A program made the translations under genes and the position numbers. Positions 1 to 9,047 of a stretch of DNA of 64,000 bases are shown here, piece by piece (positions within the stretch are counted from its first letter, which is position 1; each line of letters opens with the position of its first letter). The stretch is from Croceivirga sp. (GTDB lineage: Bacteria; Bacteroidota; Bacteroidia; Flavobacteriales; Flavobacteriaceae): the NCBI GenBank assembly GCA_028284935.1, contig JANQQQ010000039.1, forward strand, positions 496,001 to 560,000. Reading direction: 5' to 3'. The notes beneath the pieces are model-generated. The model was given only the letters and a program-made list of their open reading frames with translations. It had not been told where the DNA came from and ran no database searches.

Positions 1-929
1 CTGGGGACCTCTCCAATGAGGACGCTACCTTTGAGTTGGTGCTTTCCTATTCCATTGGCAAACAAAGTTTTGTTGAAGAGCCCGTGGACGATTTTGAACC
101 AATACCTGAGTCCCTTCCAGCTGAGGAAGAAGCACTCTCAAAAAGGCAGCGACGACGCTTGGAAAAGAGAAGGTTGGATTCTATTGAACAAGCGGAAAAG
201 GCCGCCACCCTACTTAGAATGGAGAAAAGACGAATGGATAGTATTAATACTACCAGGGTCAAAGAAAGGAGTGAACAGGTAAGGGACTCCATTGCCCAAG
301 CAAAATCCAAGAAAGCGGCTTTGGACAAGGAACAGGAGGAAAAGGAACCAGATACCGAAAAACAAGAGGTGCTTAAGGATAGTAAACCCAAACCTCTTTC
401 AAAAAGACAACAGAGACGTTTGGAAAAGAGGCGCCTCGACTCCATAGAACAAGCAGAAAAAGCTGCCGCCCTCATAAGAAGCGAGAAAAGACGAATGGAC
501 AGTATTAATACTACCAGGGTTAAAGAAAGAAGGGAACAAGAAATAAGGGACTCCATTGCCCAAGCAAAATCCAGGGAAATTGCTTTGGTCAAGGAACAGG
601 CAAGGTTGGATAGCATTGCCGCGGTTGAACTTAAAAAGGATGTGGATCTATTGCCCAATGAGCGGTACGAGGAGGTGAGAAAAGGGGAGGGGTTAGAACC
701 TGGATTCTATTTGATCGCCAATGTCTTTGGTACGAAAAAATACTATGAGAATTTCATGAGGACCCTAAAGGGTATGGGATTGAGCCCAGGATCTTTTTAC
801 CGCAAAGCAAACGGATATAATTATGTATATCTAAAAAGGTACAATTCAATCAATGAAGCTAGGCAAGCCCGAGATAGCAAGTTTGATGGGAGGTATCAGG
901 ACAAACTTTGGATATTTAGGATTCGCTAG
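1..929 (+). CDS. PorP/SprF-like membrane protein, C-terminal part with SPOR-like domain (5' truncated)
   Basis: The frame is open from the left edge and ends with TAG at 927-929, so only the 3' end is present. The first residues (ELVLSYSIGK) look like the last beta-strand of a PorP/SprF outer-membrane protein. A highly charged, coiled-coil-prone linker (about 125-620) follows, then a globular end beginning GFYLIANVF. That end is clearly homologous to the C-terminus of the PorP/SprF-like protein at 47600, which shares GFYLIANVF, a central Y.K..G..YVYL and a closing KLWIF/KWIME. The end resembles a SPOR-type peptidoglycan-binding fold, which is inferred. A role in type IX secretion or gliding is known for the family; whether this paralog has it is unknown. 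It is convergent with the TetR gene. Confidence 0.75.
   Translation, partial: GDLSNEDATFELVLSYSIGKQSFVEEPVDDFEPIPESLPAEEEALSKRQRRRLEKRRLDSIEQAEKAATLLRMEKRRMDSINTTRVKERSEQVRDSIAQAKSKKAALDKEQEEKEPDTEKQEVLKDSKPKPLSKRQQRRLEKRRLDSIEQAEKAAALIRSEKRRMDSINTTRVKERREQEIRDSIAQAKSREIALVKEQARLDSIAAVELKKDVDLLPNERYEEVRKGEGLEPGFYLIANVFGTKKYYENFMRTLKGMGLSPGSFYRKANGYNYVYLKRYNSINEARQARDSKFDGRYQDKLWIFRIR
135..590 (+). repeat. Tandem duplication of a charged ~63-codon module inside the PorP/SprF-like gene
   Basis: Two copies, about 135-323 and 396-587, lie 261 bp apart (87 codons). Both run LSKRQ.RRLEKRRLDSIEQ through EKRRMDSINTTRVKER to RDSIAQAKS. The second copy has one extra codon. DNA identity is high in the core, for example GAGAAAAGACGAATGGA in both. 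The module is helical, alternating basic and acidic, with a recurrent [RM]DSI motif. This suggests a recent internal duplication that lengthens a periplasmic linker. Confidence 0.85.
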
Positions 930-940
930 GGCCCTTGTTC

Positions 941-1534
941 CTAACCTACCTCATTATCTACGAGGTGGGTCAAATAGGCCATGGTATTGACCAAATATTT
1001 TCTGTCACGGGTCATCGTGGCCATGGCCACTGCACCACTTAGCATGGTGTACAGTTGTTTGGCAAATTGGAGGGGAGGGACTGGAATTTTAATTTCCCCA
1101 GATTTTACCCCATTCTCCAAGACCAATGCAATTTTACCTTCTATTTCACTTAGGGTTTCGTTGCACGCTGCCGCCAAGAGTTTATTGTTGTTTTGTGCAT
1201 CAATGCCTACACTTAGGACCGGGCATCCACCCATAGGCATGGTAAACACGTCGTATTGTCTGTAGAAATTAATTAAGGAATGCAACTTATCCATGGCATT
1301 TCCTTCCACCGATAATAGTTCGTCGAATTTGGCCAGTAATTGATTTCTGTTGAATTCAAAAGCCGAAAGTGCCAAAGCTTCCTTATTCTCAAAATTTCCA
1401 TAGATAGCTCCTTTGGTCAGGCCAGTTGCCTCGGTCAAATGGCTCATGCTGGTTCCTACATAGCCATGTTTCGTAAAAATGGGGGCAACCGTTTCTATGA
1501 TGTACTTGGTGGTTCGTTCAGCCTTGGAAGACAT
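941..1534 (-). CDS. TetR/AcrR family transcriptional regulator
   Basis: This 197-aa protein has an N-terminal TetR DNA-binding domain (residues about 8-55) with the recognition helix segment TGLTKGAIYGNFENKEAL. The rest is an all-helical ligand-binding and dimerisation domain. The PMGGCPVLSVGIDA stretch resembles the AcuR/YsiA-like C-terminal class. It is probably a repressor of a nearby or distant detoxification or transport gene; the target is not evident, since the upstream neighbour clpB is a stress chaperone isolated by a terminator. A palindrome 34-49 bp upstream of the start (1568-1583) is a likely autoregulatory operator. The start codon at 1534 gives the usual MSSKAERT-type N-terminus. 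Confidence 0.9.
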   Translation of the reverse strand: MSSKAERTTKYIIETVAPIFTKHGYVGTSMSHLTEATGLTKGAIYGNFENKEALALSAFEFNRNQLLAKFDELLSVEGNAMDKLHSLINFYRQYDVFTMPMGGCPVLSVGIDAQNNNKLLAAACNETLSEIEGKIALVLENGVKSGEIKIPVPPLQFAKQLYTMLSGAVAMATMTRDRKYLVNTMAYLTHLVDNEVG

Positions 1535-1567
1535 AGGTTTGGGTTTTAGGCGAAGATATAAAAATTA

Positions 1568-1583
1568 TATACTGGATGGTATA
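1568..1583 (-). promoter_or_regulatory. Candidate TetR operator (TATAC-N6-GTATA)
   Basis: A perfect 5-bp inverted repeat with a 6-bp spacer (TATACTGGATGGTATA) sits just upstream of the TetR gene, where its promoter must lie because clpB transcription ends at the adjacent terminator. Autoregulation through such a palindrome is typical of TetR proteins. The assignment is inferred from position and symmetry only. Confidence 0.45.
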
Positions 1584-1586
1584 ACC

Positions 1587-1619
1587 AAAAAAAGGGGCAC
1601 TTAAAAGCACCCCTTTTTT
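1587..1619 (-). terminator. Terminator behind clpB
   Basis: An A7-GGGG run at 1587-1597 faces CCCC-T6 at 1610-1619 across a short loop. Read on the minus strand this is a GC hairpin followed by a T-run, 17 bp past the clpB stop. It separates clpB from the TetR gene. Confidence 0.7.
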
Positions 1620-1635
1620 AAAGATACCTCCATCA

Positions 1636-4236
1636 TCAAACTGCAAGCTCACTCTGGTTCCTAAAGACCAGGGTATCATCAAAGGAATCCAGAAGTATAA
1701 TACTTTCACTTTTAATGGTTCCCTTTAACAACTCTTTGGATAGTTTGTTGAGCACCTCCTTTTGAATCAACCGCTTTATGGGACGTGCCCCATATTGGGG
1801 ATCATATCCCTTTCCTGATAGATATAGAATGGCCTCCTCAGTGGCATCCATTGTGATATTCTGCTGGGATAACCGTTTTTTCAACTGATCCAGTTGTACA
1901 CCAACAATTTCTTTGATGGCCTCTTTGCTTAACGGGGTGAACATGATAATATCATCAATTCTGTTCAAGAATTCTGGGCGAACCGTTTTCTTCAACAATC
2001 CTAGGACTTCTACCCTTGAGGCTTCGGTGGCGCTATGGATATCGTTCGAGTTTTCAAACTTCTCTTGGATAATATGGCTTCCCATATTACTGGTCATAAT
2101 GATAATGGCATTCTTGAAATCGGCTACACGGCCTTTGTTATCCGTCAACCTTCCCTCGTCCAATACTTGTAACAGAATATTGAAGGTGTCTGGGTGGGCC
2201 TTTTCAATTTCATCCAAGAGTACCACGGAATAGGGACGTCTTCGTACGGCCTCGGTCAATTGTCCACCTTCGTCATATCCAACATATCCTGGAGGGGCAC
2301 CAACCAAACGGCTTACGGCATGCCGTTCTTGATATTCGCTCATATCAATTCGGGTCATGGCATTTTCATCATCGAACAAGAAGGCTGCCAACGTCTTTGC
2401 CAATTCTGTTTTTCCCACACCAGTGGTACCCAGAAAAAGAAAGGAACCAATGGGTCTCCTTGCGTCTTGCAGCCCTGCCCTACTTCTTCGTATGGCATCG
2501 GATACGGCCTCAATGGCCTCCTCTTGGCCAACAACCCGTTGGTGGAGCACATCTTCCAGTTTTAGCAATTTATCACGCTCGCTTTGTAGCATTTTTGTAA
2601 CTGGAATCCCTGTCCATTTTGCAACTACTTCGGCGATATCCTCATTGGTGACTTCCTCTTTGATCAGGGTACCCGAATTTTGCTGTTCCGATAACTCATG
2701 CTGAAGCTTTTCCAATGCTTCTTGTGCCTCCTTTATTTTCCCGTACCTCAACTCGGCCACTTTTCCATAATCGCCGTTTCGTTCCGCACGTTCCGCTTCC
2801 AATTTGTAATTCTCAATATCCTGTTTTGTTTTTTGGATATGGTCCACCACGGATTTTTCACTTTCCCACTGTGCAAAAACCTCATTTCGTTCCTCCTTTA
2901 GATTCGCCAATTCAAGATTGAGGGATTTCAATTTGGTTTCATCGTCTTCACGCTTAATGGCCTCAATTTCAATTTCCAACTGCATGATCCTACGGTCCAA
3001 AACATCCAATTCCTCCGGTTTTGAGTTAATTTCCATCCGAAGTTTGGAAGCCGCCTCATCCATTAAGTCAATGGCTTTGTCCGGTAAGAACCTATTGGTA
3101 ATATACCGTTGTGAAAGCTCCACGGCGGAAATAACGGCTTCGTCCTTGATACGTACTTTGTGGTGTGCCTCATACTTTTCCTTAATTCCCCTAAGTATGG
3201 AAATGGCACTTTCCGTATCGGGCTCATCCACAACCACTTTTTGGAACCTTCGCTCCAAGGCCTTATCCTGCTCAAAATACTTTTGGTATTCATCCAATGT
3301 CGTGGCCCCAATGGCGCGTAGCTCCCCTCTTGCCAATGCAGGTTTTAGGATATTGGCAGCGTCCATGGCACCTTGACCCCCGCCTGCGCCGACCAAGGTG
3401 TGAATCTCATCAATAAATAGTACAATGGTACCATCCGATGTGGTCACTTCTTTGATGACCGACTTTAACCGCTCCTCAAACTCCCCTTTGTATTTGGCAC
3501 CCGCAATCAGGGCTCCCATATCCAAGGAATAGATGGTCTTTTCCTTAAGGTTTTCAGGAACATCCCCTTGTACGATACGGTGTGCCAAACCTTCCGCAAT
3601 TGCGGTTTTACCCACACCCGGTTCACCCACCAACATGGGATTGTTCTTTGTTCTTCGGGAAAGGATTTGAAGTACTCGTCTGATCTCTTCATCCCTTCCT
3701 ATAACCGGGTCCAACTTTCCTGAATCCGCCAGTTCATTGAGATTCCGGGCATATTTTTGAAGGGCGTTATAGGTGTCTTCCGCGCTCTGTGAGGTAACGT
3801 TTCCGCCTTTTCGTAATTCGGTAATGGCAGCAACTAATTGCTTTTCAGTTACCCCATTGTCCTTTAAAATTTGACCAATTTTACTGTTGGATTTAAAGAT
3901 GGCCAAAAGTAAGTGTTCTATGGAGACATATTCATCTTCCATTTTTTTGGCGACTACGCTAGCCTCGTTTAAGACCTTACCAGCCTCCCGGGATAGCATA
4001 ATTTCCCCACCGGACACTTTGGAGAAGCTTTCCAATTCCTTTTCCAGTACCTGATAAAGTAGGGTGGTATTGACGTTCAGTTTCTTTAGCAGGAAGGGCA
4101 ATACATTTTCGTCCACTTCAGAAATGGCCTTGAATAGATGTTCGTTCTCTATTTGCTGATGGCCATACCCTTGCGCAATTTGTTGCGCTTGCTGTAGTGC
4201 CTCTTGTGATTTTATCGTAAAATTATTGAAGTTCAT
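1636..4236 (-). CDS. clpB: ATP-dependent disaggregase chaperone ClpB
   Basis: Hexameric AAA+ disaggregase that works with DnaK to rescue aggregated cytosolic proteins. In order: an N-terminal Clp repeat domain, NBD1 with Walker [10 protein letters not shown] and Walker [10 protein letters not shown], the long coiled-coil M-domain ([19 protein letters not shown] onward), NBD2 with Walker [10 protein letters not shown] and Walker [11 protein letters not shown], and a C-terminal ClpB D2-small domain. The start at 4236 ([11 protein letters not shown]) gives 866 aa and the usual family N-terminus. An in-frame ATG at 4254 would add six residues (MNKKKN). It is monocistronic with its own terminator. 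A heat-shock promoter was not identified upstream. Confidence 0.97.
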   Translation of the reverse strand: MNFNNFTIKSQEALQQAQQIAQGYGHQQIENEHLFKAISEVDENVLPFLLKKLNVNTTLLYQVLEKELESFSKVSGGEIMLSREAGKVLNEASVVAKKMEDEYVSIEHLLLAIFKSNSKIGQILKDNGVTEKQLVAAITELRKGGNVTSQSAEDTYNALQKYARNLNELADSGKLDPVIGRDEEIRRVLQILSRRTKNNPMLVGEPGVGKTAIAEGLAHRIVQGDVPENLKEKTIYSLDMGALIAGAKYKGEFEERLKSVIKEVTTSDGTIVLFIDEIHTLVGAGGGQGAMDAANILKPALARGELRAIGATTLDEYQKYFEQDKALERRFQKVVVDEPDTESAISILRGIKEKYEAHHKVRIKDEAVISAVELSQRYITNRFLPDKAIDLMDEAASKLRMEINSKPEELDVLDRRIMQLEIEIEAIKREDDETKLKSLNLELANLKEERNEVFAQWESEKSVVDHIQKTKQDIENYKLEAERAERNGDYGKVAELRYGKIKEAQEALEKLQHELSEQQNSGTLIKEEVTNEDIAEVVAKWTGIPVTKMLQSERDKLLKLEDVLHQRVVGQEEAIEAVSDAIRRSRAGLQDARRPIGSFLFLGTTGVGKTELAKTLAAFLFDDENAMTRIDMSEYQERHAVSRLVGAPPGYVGYDEGGQLTEAVRRRPYSVVLLDEIEKAHPDTFNILLQVLDEGRLTDNKGRVADFKNAIIIMTSNMGSHIIQEKFENSNDIHSATEASRVEVLGLLKKTVRPEFLNRIDDIIMFTPLSKEAIKEIVGVQLDQLKKRLSQQNITMDATEEAILYLSGKGYDPQYGARPIKRLIQKEVLNKLSKELLKGTIKSESIILLDSFDDTLVFRNQSELAV

Positions 4237-4376
4237 ATTCTTTTTTTTGTTCATGGTTCAATAATCCTACCAACACAGTACATCAGACAAAATGGCGTTA
4301 AACCCTTGAAAATAAACGACATTTAGTCAGTTGTAATGAATTTTGTTTCCAATCGACTCAACCCTAAATTTGTACC

Positions 4377-4763
4377 ATGGGTTTGTTTGGCAATTTATTT
4401 GGGAACAAGGAAGCGAAGGAAGAACCGGAACTCCCTTGGATTTCGTTGAGAACAAAGGAACAGTTATTGGAAATAAGCGACCGTTCCAAGGATAAACCGC
4501 AATTTATCTTTAAGCATTCAACCACCTGCGGTATCAGCAGGATGGTCTTGGGCATGTTTTCGGAGAGCTATAGGTTCGATGAACACTCGGCGGACCTTTA
4601 TTTTCTCGATTTACATTCCTACCGAGAGGTATCCAATGAAGTGGCCGTAAAGTTTCAGGTCATACATCAGTCTCCCCAATTATTGGTCATAAAAAATGGG
4701 GTAACCGTGTACCACACCTCACATGGTGCCATAACGGAAACAAATTTGGAGCAATTTGTATAA
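4377..4763 (+). CDS. ytxJ: Bacillithiol system redox-active protein YtxJ
   Basis: This 128-aa cytosolic thioredoxin-fold protein is of the YtxJ family, proposed as a monothiol bacilliredoxin that removes bacillithiol from proteins. Family marks are visible: PWISL...EQLLEI near residues 20-35, then FIFKHSTTCGIS (about 47-58) with the single active-site cysteine, and the cis-Pro region QSPQLLVIKNG. The Gly-rich start MGLFGNLFGN is also common in the family. It is transcribed divergently from clpB and has its own terminator downstream. Presence implies that the organism makes bacillithiol; no biosynthesis gene lies in the window. Confidence 0.92.
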   Translation: MGLFGNLFGNKEAKEEPELPWISLRTKEQLLEISDRSKDKPQFIFKHSTTCGISRMVLGMFSESYRFDEHSADLYFLDLHSYREVSNEVAVKFQVIHQSPQLLVIKNGVTVYHTSHGAITETNLEQFV

Positions 4764-4766
4764 GAA

Positions 4767-4789
4767 AATCCCGGTCATTGACCGGGATT
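4767..4789. terminator. Shared terminator between ytxJ and the convergent lipoprotein gene
   Basis: A perfect 11-bp inverted repeat, AATCCCGGTCA / TGACCGGGATT, lies between two converging genes. On the minus strand it is followed by TTTTC, and on the plus strand by a weaker T-rich stretch. It probably serves both directions, most strongly the minus-strand gene. Confidence 0.75.
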
Positions 4790-4795
4790 CATCAT

Positions 4796-5980
4796 TTAAT
4801 TGAATTGATATCTGTTCACAATGGACTTTAATCTTGCCTTAAGGTCCTCGCCAGCATCATAGACCATTTGTTCATTGGAGGGGAAGGGTACGGCCGCTAA
4901 ATCCAATAATGCCACTAGATTATTATCCAAGGCCCTTCGATCCCCATCAACATTGGCATACACATGTTCAAAAATAAACTCGCTGGATAGGGGATATGAG
5001 TTGACCACCTGACCGGACCTTAAATCCTTAAAACGCACATTGGCTCCAATTTGAGCGGTTTTTAATTGGGTGAACTCATAGAAGTTGCAAGTGACCGTTT
5101 TAAATTTATCTACTTTAATGTCATTGCCCAGACTATCTTTGGCCACATTTCCATTTTCGTCCAAAACATAGTCAAAACCGTCTTTAATTACTTTTTCTTT
5201 TATCAACTGTCTTTCATTGACACGTTCTGGAGAGATATTGATCTGATTAAAGTCCAACTCCATGGCAAAGTCGTAGTTTATGTTTTCTATGGGTTGTGCG
5301 TGGAACTGCATCCAAAAGTTGTTGATGCCATAGGTATTGAAATCCAGTAGTTCGGATTCCAAACGTTCAGGAATTATTTGCTCGGTCTCATTTTTCAACT
5401 CCACCTTCACAAAATCCAATCCTTTTTGATAAGCTTCATCCATCTTTACGGAGGTATCTCCATAACCGGGATTGATGTCCTCCAAATATTTCAGATCGTC
5501 ATAAGCGCTTCTGTATTCCATTTTGTTCCTTGCATTGGACAACAAATGGGTAGCGTTGTTATACAAGTAGGCAGAAAGCTCATCCTTAACCTCTAAAATG
5601 GTATTGTCATAATTGATAAACTTGAATTGGGCATTTCTATCTTCCTCATAAACCGGTAGGGGTAACAAAGGTCGTATTCTATTTTGAAGCCTTTTTAAAT
5701 TGGAATAGCCTTCGTATATCGTAATTAGATTGGCTGGGTTTCCGCCATTTTCCAAAAATTGGATCCTTCTTATTTCTTTTTCAGCATGTTTGGCAAACGC
5801 TTCTTCCAATAACAATACATAATCTTGATGTCCCTTCTTCGTCTTATTATCCTGTAGATTTTTAATGGCCCTGTTCATGGCCGTAGTGTAATTTCCGCTG
5901 TTAAGGGCTTGCTTGGTTTTTTTGACACCGCTACAGGCCATTAACACTAATACTATAGTAAAAAGTAAAAGTTTTTTCAT
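4796..5980 (-). CDS. Lipoprotein of unknown function
   Basis: About 394 aa. The start at 5980 gives a classical lipoprotein signal (MKKLLLFTIVLVLMAC), with the lipid-modified Cys at residue 16. A longer frame to 6127 exists but would bury this signal. The mature part is mostly helical and TPR-like at first (NSGNYTTAMNRAIKNL, then LEEAFAKHAEKEIRRIQF). A more beta-rich C-terminal half has conserved-looking aromatic and acidic stretches. I do not recognise the family beyond a Bacteroidota-type surface or periplasmic lipoprotein. No operon partner is present: it is convergent with ytxJ and divergent from glyA. Confidence 0.8.
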   Translation of the reverse strand: MKKLLLFTIVLVLMACSGVKKTKQALNSGNYTTAMNRAIKNLQDNKTKKGHQDYVLLLEEAFAKHAEKEIRRIQFLENGGNPANLITIYEGYSNLKRLQNRIRPLLPLPVYEEDRNAQFKFINYDNTILEVKDELSAYLYNNATHLLSNARNKMEYRSAYDDLKYLEDINPGYGDTSVKMDEAYQKGLDFVKVELKNETEQIIPERLESELLDFNTYGINNFWMQFHAQPIENINYDFAMELDFNQINISPERVNERQLIKEKVIKDGFDYVLDENGNVAKDSLGNDIKVDKFKTVTCNFYEFTQLKTAQIGANVRFKDLRSGQVVNSYPLSSEFIFEHVYANVDGDRRALDNNLVALLDLAAVPFPSNEQMVYDAGEDLKARLKSIVNRYQFN

Positions 5981-6225
5981 GGTTTTTTGATTTATGGTTT
6001 GGTTGGTATGTTCAATTGGCATGCCAAAAACCTTTGGTTTTAAAACGAAAAAGGTTAAACGGTAGTATAATTTCGATGAAATACACTTTTTGGGGCATGG
6101 TTTTGCCAATTTCCACCTTTCGGGCATTGTTCATTCTTTGGTTGAAAAATTAGGGCCAATTGTTTTTAAATGCATTCGCGATGAACCCGTCAATTTGTAT
6201 TTTTACCCTTTCAAATTCTTAAGGT

Positions 6226-7527
6226 ATGCAGCGAGACACAAAGGTTTTTGAACTTATTCAAAAAGAAAGGGAACGACAGACAAGGGGTATCGAGTTGATT
6301 GCCTCGGAAAATTTTGCCAGTCCAGCCGTAATGGAGGCCGCTGGTTCCGTTTTGACCAATAAATATGCGGAAGGCTATCCCGGAAAACGATATTACGGGG
6401 GCTGTGAAGTGGTTGATGAAGTGGAGTTGTTGGCCATTGAACGGGCCAAGGATCTTTTTGGAGCGGTGTATGCCAACGTACAACCGCACTCGGGCTCCCA
6501 GGCCAATGCCGCTGTTTATCACGCCTGCTTGCAACCTGGGGATACCATTCTAGGGTTTGACCTTTCCCATGGGGGGCATTTGACCCACGGATCGCCGGTT
6601 AATTTCTCAGGGAAACTATACCGTCCCGTTTTCTATGGAGTAGATGAGGAAACCGGGCAGTTGAATTATGACAAAATCCAGGAAATAGCCGAAAGGGAAA
6701 AACCAAAGCTGATTATTGCTGGTGCCTCTGCCTACAGTCGTGATATGGATTTTAAGCGGTTCCGTGAGATTGCGGATAATGTCAACGCCATTTTATTGGC
6801 GGACATCTCCCACCCATCAGGCCTTATTGCCAAGGGTATCCTCAATGACCCCATTCCACATTGCCATATAGTGACCACCACAACCCACAAGACCCTTCGT
6901 GGGCCTAGGGGCGGGCTCATTTTAATGGGTGAAAACTTTGAAAACCCATTTGGAATACGGCTGAAGAACGGGAATCTTAGAAAAATGTCCGGATTGCTGG
7001 ATTTGGCGGTATTTCCAGGCAATCAGGGTGGGCCTTTGGAACATATTATTGCTGCAAAGGCCGTTGCTTTTGGAGAAGCTTTGGAGGATCATTTTTTGCA
7101 TTATATGATTCAAGTGAAGAAAAATGCCGCTGCCATGGCGCAGGCATTGATGGAAAGGAGTTATAACGTGATCTCAGGAGGGACGGATAATCATATGTTG
7201 CTCATTGACCTTAGAAACAAGGGTGTTACGGGTAAAGATGCCGAAAAAGCATTGGAACTGGCGGATATTACAGCCAATAAGAATATGGTGCCGTTTGATG
7301 ATAAATCACCGTTTATTACCTCAGGTATTCGACTGGGAACTCCCGCCGTGACCACACGGGGTTTACTGGAGGAAGATATGCAGACCATAGTTGCTTTTAT
7401 TGACCAAGTGGTGAATGAACCGGAAAATGGGGAAGGACTGAAAAAGATTAGGAAGGATATCAATGAAATGATGTACAACCGTCCTTTATTTCAATATCAG
7501 GAACAAGGCGTTATCCCCATTGATTGA
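6226..7527 (+). CDS. glyA: Serine hydroxymethyltransferase
   Basis: PLP enzyme that interconverts serine and glycine while charging tetrahydrofolate with a one-carbon unit; cytosolic, tetramer or dimer. The 433-aa length and motifs fit: IELIASENF near the N-terminus, [23 protein letters not shown], and the PLP-binding Lys222 in [13 protein letters not shown]. The C-terminal small domain contains [16 protein letters not shown]. Start ATG at 6226. The gene ends inside the 3' end of the convergent gene at 7511, a 17-bp overlap. Confidence 0.97.
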   Translation: MQRDTKVFELIQKERERQTRGIELIASENFASPAVMEAAGSVLTNKYAEGYPGKRYYGGCEVVDEVELLAIERAKDLFGAVYANVQPHSGSQANAAVYHACLQPGDTILGFDLSHGGHLTHGSPVNFSGKLYRPVFYGVDEETGQLNYDKIQEIAEREKPKLIIAGASAYSRDMDFKRFREIADNVNAILLADISHPSGLIAKGILNDPIPHCHIVTTTTHKTLRGPRGGLILMGENFENPFGIRLKNGNLRKMSGLLDLAVFPGNQGGPLEHIIAAKAVAFGEALEDHFLHYMIQVKKNAAAMAQALMERSYNVISGGTDNHMLLIDLRNKGVTGKDAEKALELADITANKNMVPFDDKSPFITSGIRLGTPAVTTRGLLEEDMQTIVAFIDQVVNEPENGEGLKKIRKDINEMMYNRPLFQYQEQGVIPID

Positions 7528-8176
7528 GGAGGAAAAAGCTACTTTGTTCAATGATGGTCTTATTTTGGACATCATAAATAGAGGAGTCCGCTTCATCTTC
7601 AAAATAGAGTCCCCAAAACTCAAGGTAGTCTGGTTTCTTGTTATGTTTCCTTTCGGAACAGCTGAAGCAATTTTCGGTTTCCTCGTAAACGGGGACAAAG
7701 ATTTCATAGGGCATTTTGGTTAGTCCCTTGGTGAAATGGACAAAATTAGCGCTAACGGCGTCCAAAATGCTTTCCAAATTATCTTGAATTTCACAGTTGG
7801 GCAACCTGCTGATAATGATTGAGGTATCCCTTAAATGAAAGGACAGTTCCTTAATCTCAAATACAACGCCATTTTCATTTTTGAGCTCCAATAGACCACT
7901 ATGGAAAGGCGATGTGCATACACTCCCTGAAATGGAATATTGGAAATTGCCCCAGTTCCCATTATTCAAGTGGAACAGACTTTCCGTTAGTCCAAAGTTA
8001 CAGTCCAAGTGAATGACAAGATCCACCTTTGTAGCGCTATTGGGGTGAATTGCAATGGTAGTCTCTGCAAAAAAATCCCGTTCCAAACTTCGTTTTAAGG
8101 CATCCAAACCTTTTGGTTTTCCATTATATAAAGCCTTAAGATTTATTGGGTGGCTGGTTTTTTTACGAATGGACAT
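7511..8176 (-). CDS. Hypothetical protein, 221 aa
   Basis: I do not recognise this family. It is soluble-looking, with no signal peptide or membrane segment, begins [19 protein letters not shown], and is beta-rich in the middle. Near the C-terminus it has a [11 protein letters not shown] cluster (two Cys and a His) that could bind metal, although only two cysteines are seen. Its 3' end overlaps glyA tail to tail by 17 bp, so the two transcripts are complementary there. Coding is supported by length, by codon pattern and by the absence of any competing long frame on the other strand. Confidence 0.75.
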   Translation of the reverse strand: MSIRKKTSHPINLKALYNGKPKGLDALKRSLERDFFAETTIAIHPNSATKVDLVIHLDCNFGLTESLFHLNNGNWGNFQYSISGSVCTSPFHSGLLELKNENGVVFEIKELSFHLRDTSIIISRLPNCEIQDNLESILDAVSANFVHFTKGLTKMPYEIFVPVYEETENCFSCSERKHNKKPDYLEFWGLYFEDEADSSIYDVQNKTIIEQSSFFLLNQWG

Positions 8177-8362
8177 CTGTATATTCTTTGAATTGCTACT
8201 TCGAAATTAAAATGAAACTTCAAGGAACAACTGGACAAAAACCTTAAAAAAACTGGGGTTTAATCCTGAATATGCAGAAAATATGTTAAAATTTTCTTAA
8301 AAAAATACAATTGAACTGTTCCTAGAGGTAACCGAAGTGTTCTTCGGGGAAAGTGGACTGTA

Positions 8363-9031
8363 TTAAATGAACCCTCTATTTTTTGCAGCAAGGATTAAGG
8401 CCAAATCATTCTCTTTTTCGGTCCCAAAGAGTGATTTGAGATGACGTTTTCTGTTTTCAACCGAGGACGAGCCAAGACCAATGTGTTCGGCAATATCCTT
8501 GGTTTTGGTGCCAATGGAAAGATGGTACAATATCTTTTTGTCGTTCTCGTCCAAGGTAATATCATTGGACATTTTCTTTCTAATGGCCGCCAAGGCCTTG
8601 GAAGAGTAATACGGTGGCTGGGAGGTAACGGTCTTAACCGCTTGCTCCAAGGATTTTGGGTCAATATCCGTTTTTACCATATACCCATCTGGATCCACGG
8701 ATTTAAGAATACTGTTGATGCGATAGTTGTCACTAAAAGAGGACATAAAGATGATCTTGGATTCTGGGACCAGTTTTCGGGCCAAAATCCCTAAATCCTC
8801 TCCGTTATGGGGTTGCTCCTCATTGGGAGGGAACAATTGCACGTCCAAAAAGATAATGTCATATTTAAAGGAGTGCAGTGACTCCTCTATTTTTTGTTTT
8901 CCCGCGGCATAAGTAGTAGCCGTATCCACTATAATGTTATGGTCATCAAAAACAATACGTTCCAAGATAAATTTGTACCCCAACATGGTCATCTCATGGT
9001 CGTCAACCGCTAAAATTCTAAGTGTGTTCAT
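8363..9031 (-). CDS. LuxR/NarL-type response regulator
   Basis: This 222-aa protein has an N-terminal receiver domain. It retains the acidic pocket D10/D11 (LAVDDHEM), phosphoacceptor D63 in IIFLDVQL, and K120 in GYMVKTDI. A receiver-domain loop (LFPPNEEQPHNGEDLG) is longer than usual. The C-terminal LuxR helix-turn-helix (about 155-222) contains KTKDIAEHIGLGSSSVENRKRHL. It lies 16 bp downstream of the histidine kinase gene at 9048-11138 and is surely its cognate partner, because HPK7-type TPR kinases are usually paired this way. Targets are unknown. Confidence 0.92.
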   Translation of the reverse strand: MNTLRILAVDDHEMTMLGYKFILERIVFDDHNIIVDTATTYAAGKQKIEESLHSFKYDIIFLDVQLFPPNEEQPHNGEDLGILARKLVPESKIIFMSSFSDNYRINSILKSVDPDGYMVKTDIDPKSLEQAVKTVTSQPPYYSSKALAAIRKKMSNDITLDENDKKILYHLSIGTKTKDIAEHIGLGSSSVENRKRHLKSLFGTEKENDLALILAAKNRGFI

Positions 9032-9047
9032 TTTCCTTTTTTAGGGT

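Noticed and set aside
47-658. 203-codon minus-strand frame opposite the PorP/SprF-like linker
   Set aside because: It is a Ser/Leu-rich shadow of the repetitive charged linker and has no start context or family pattern.
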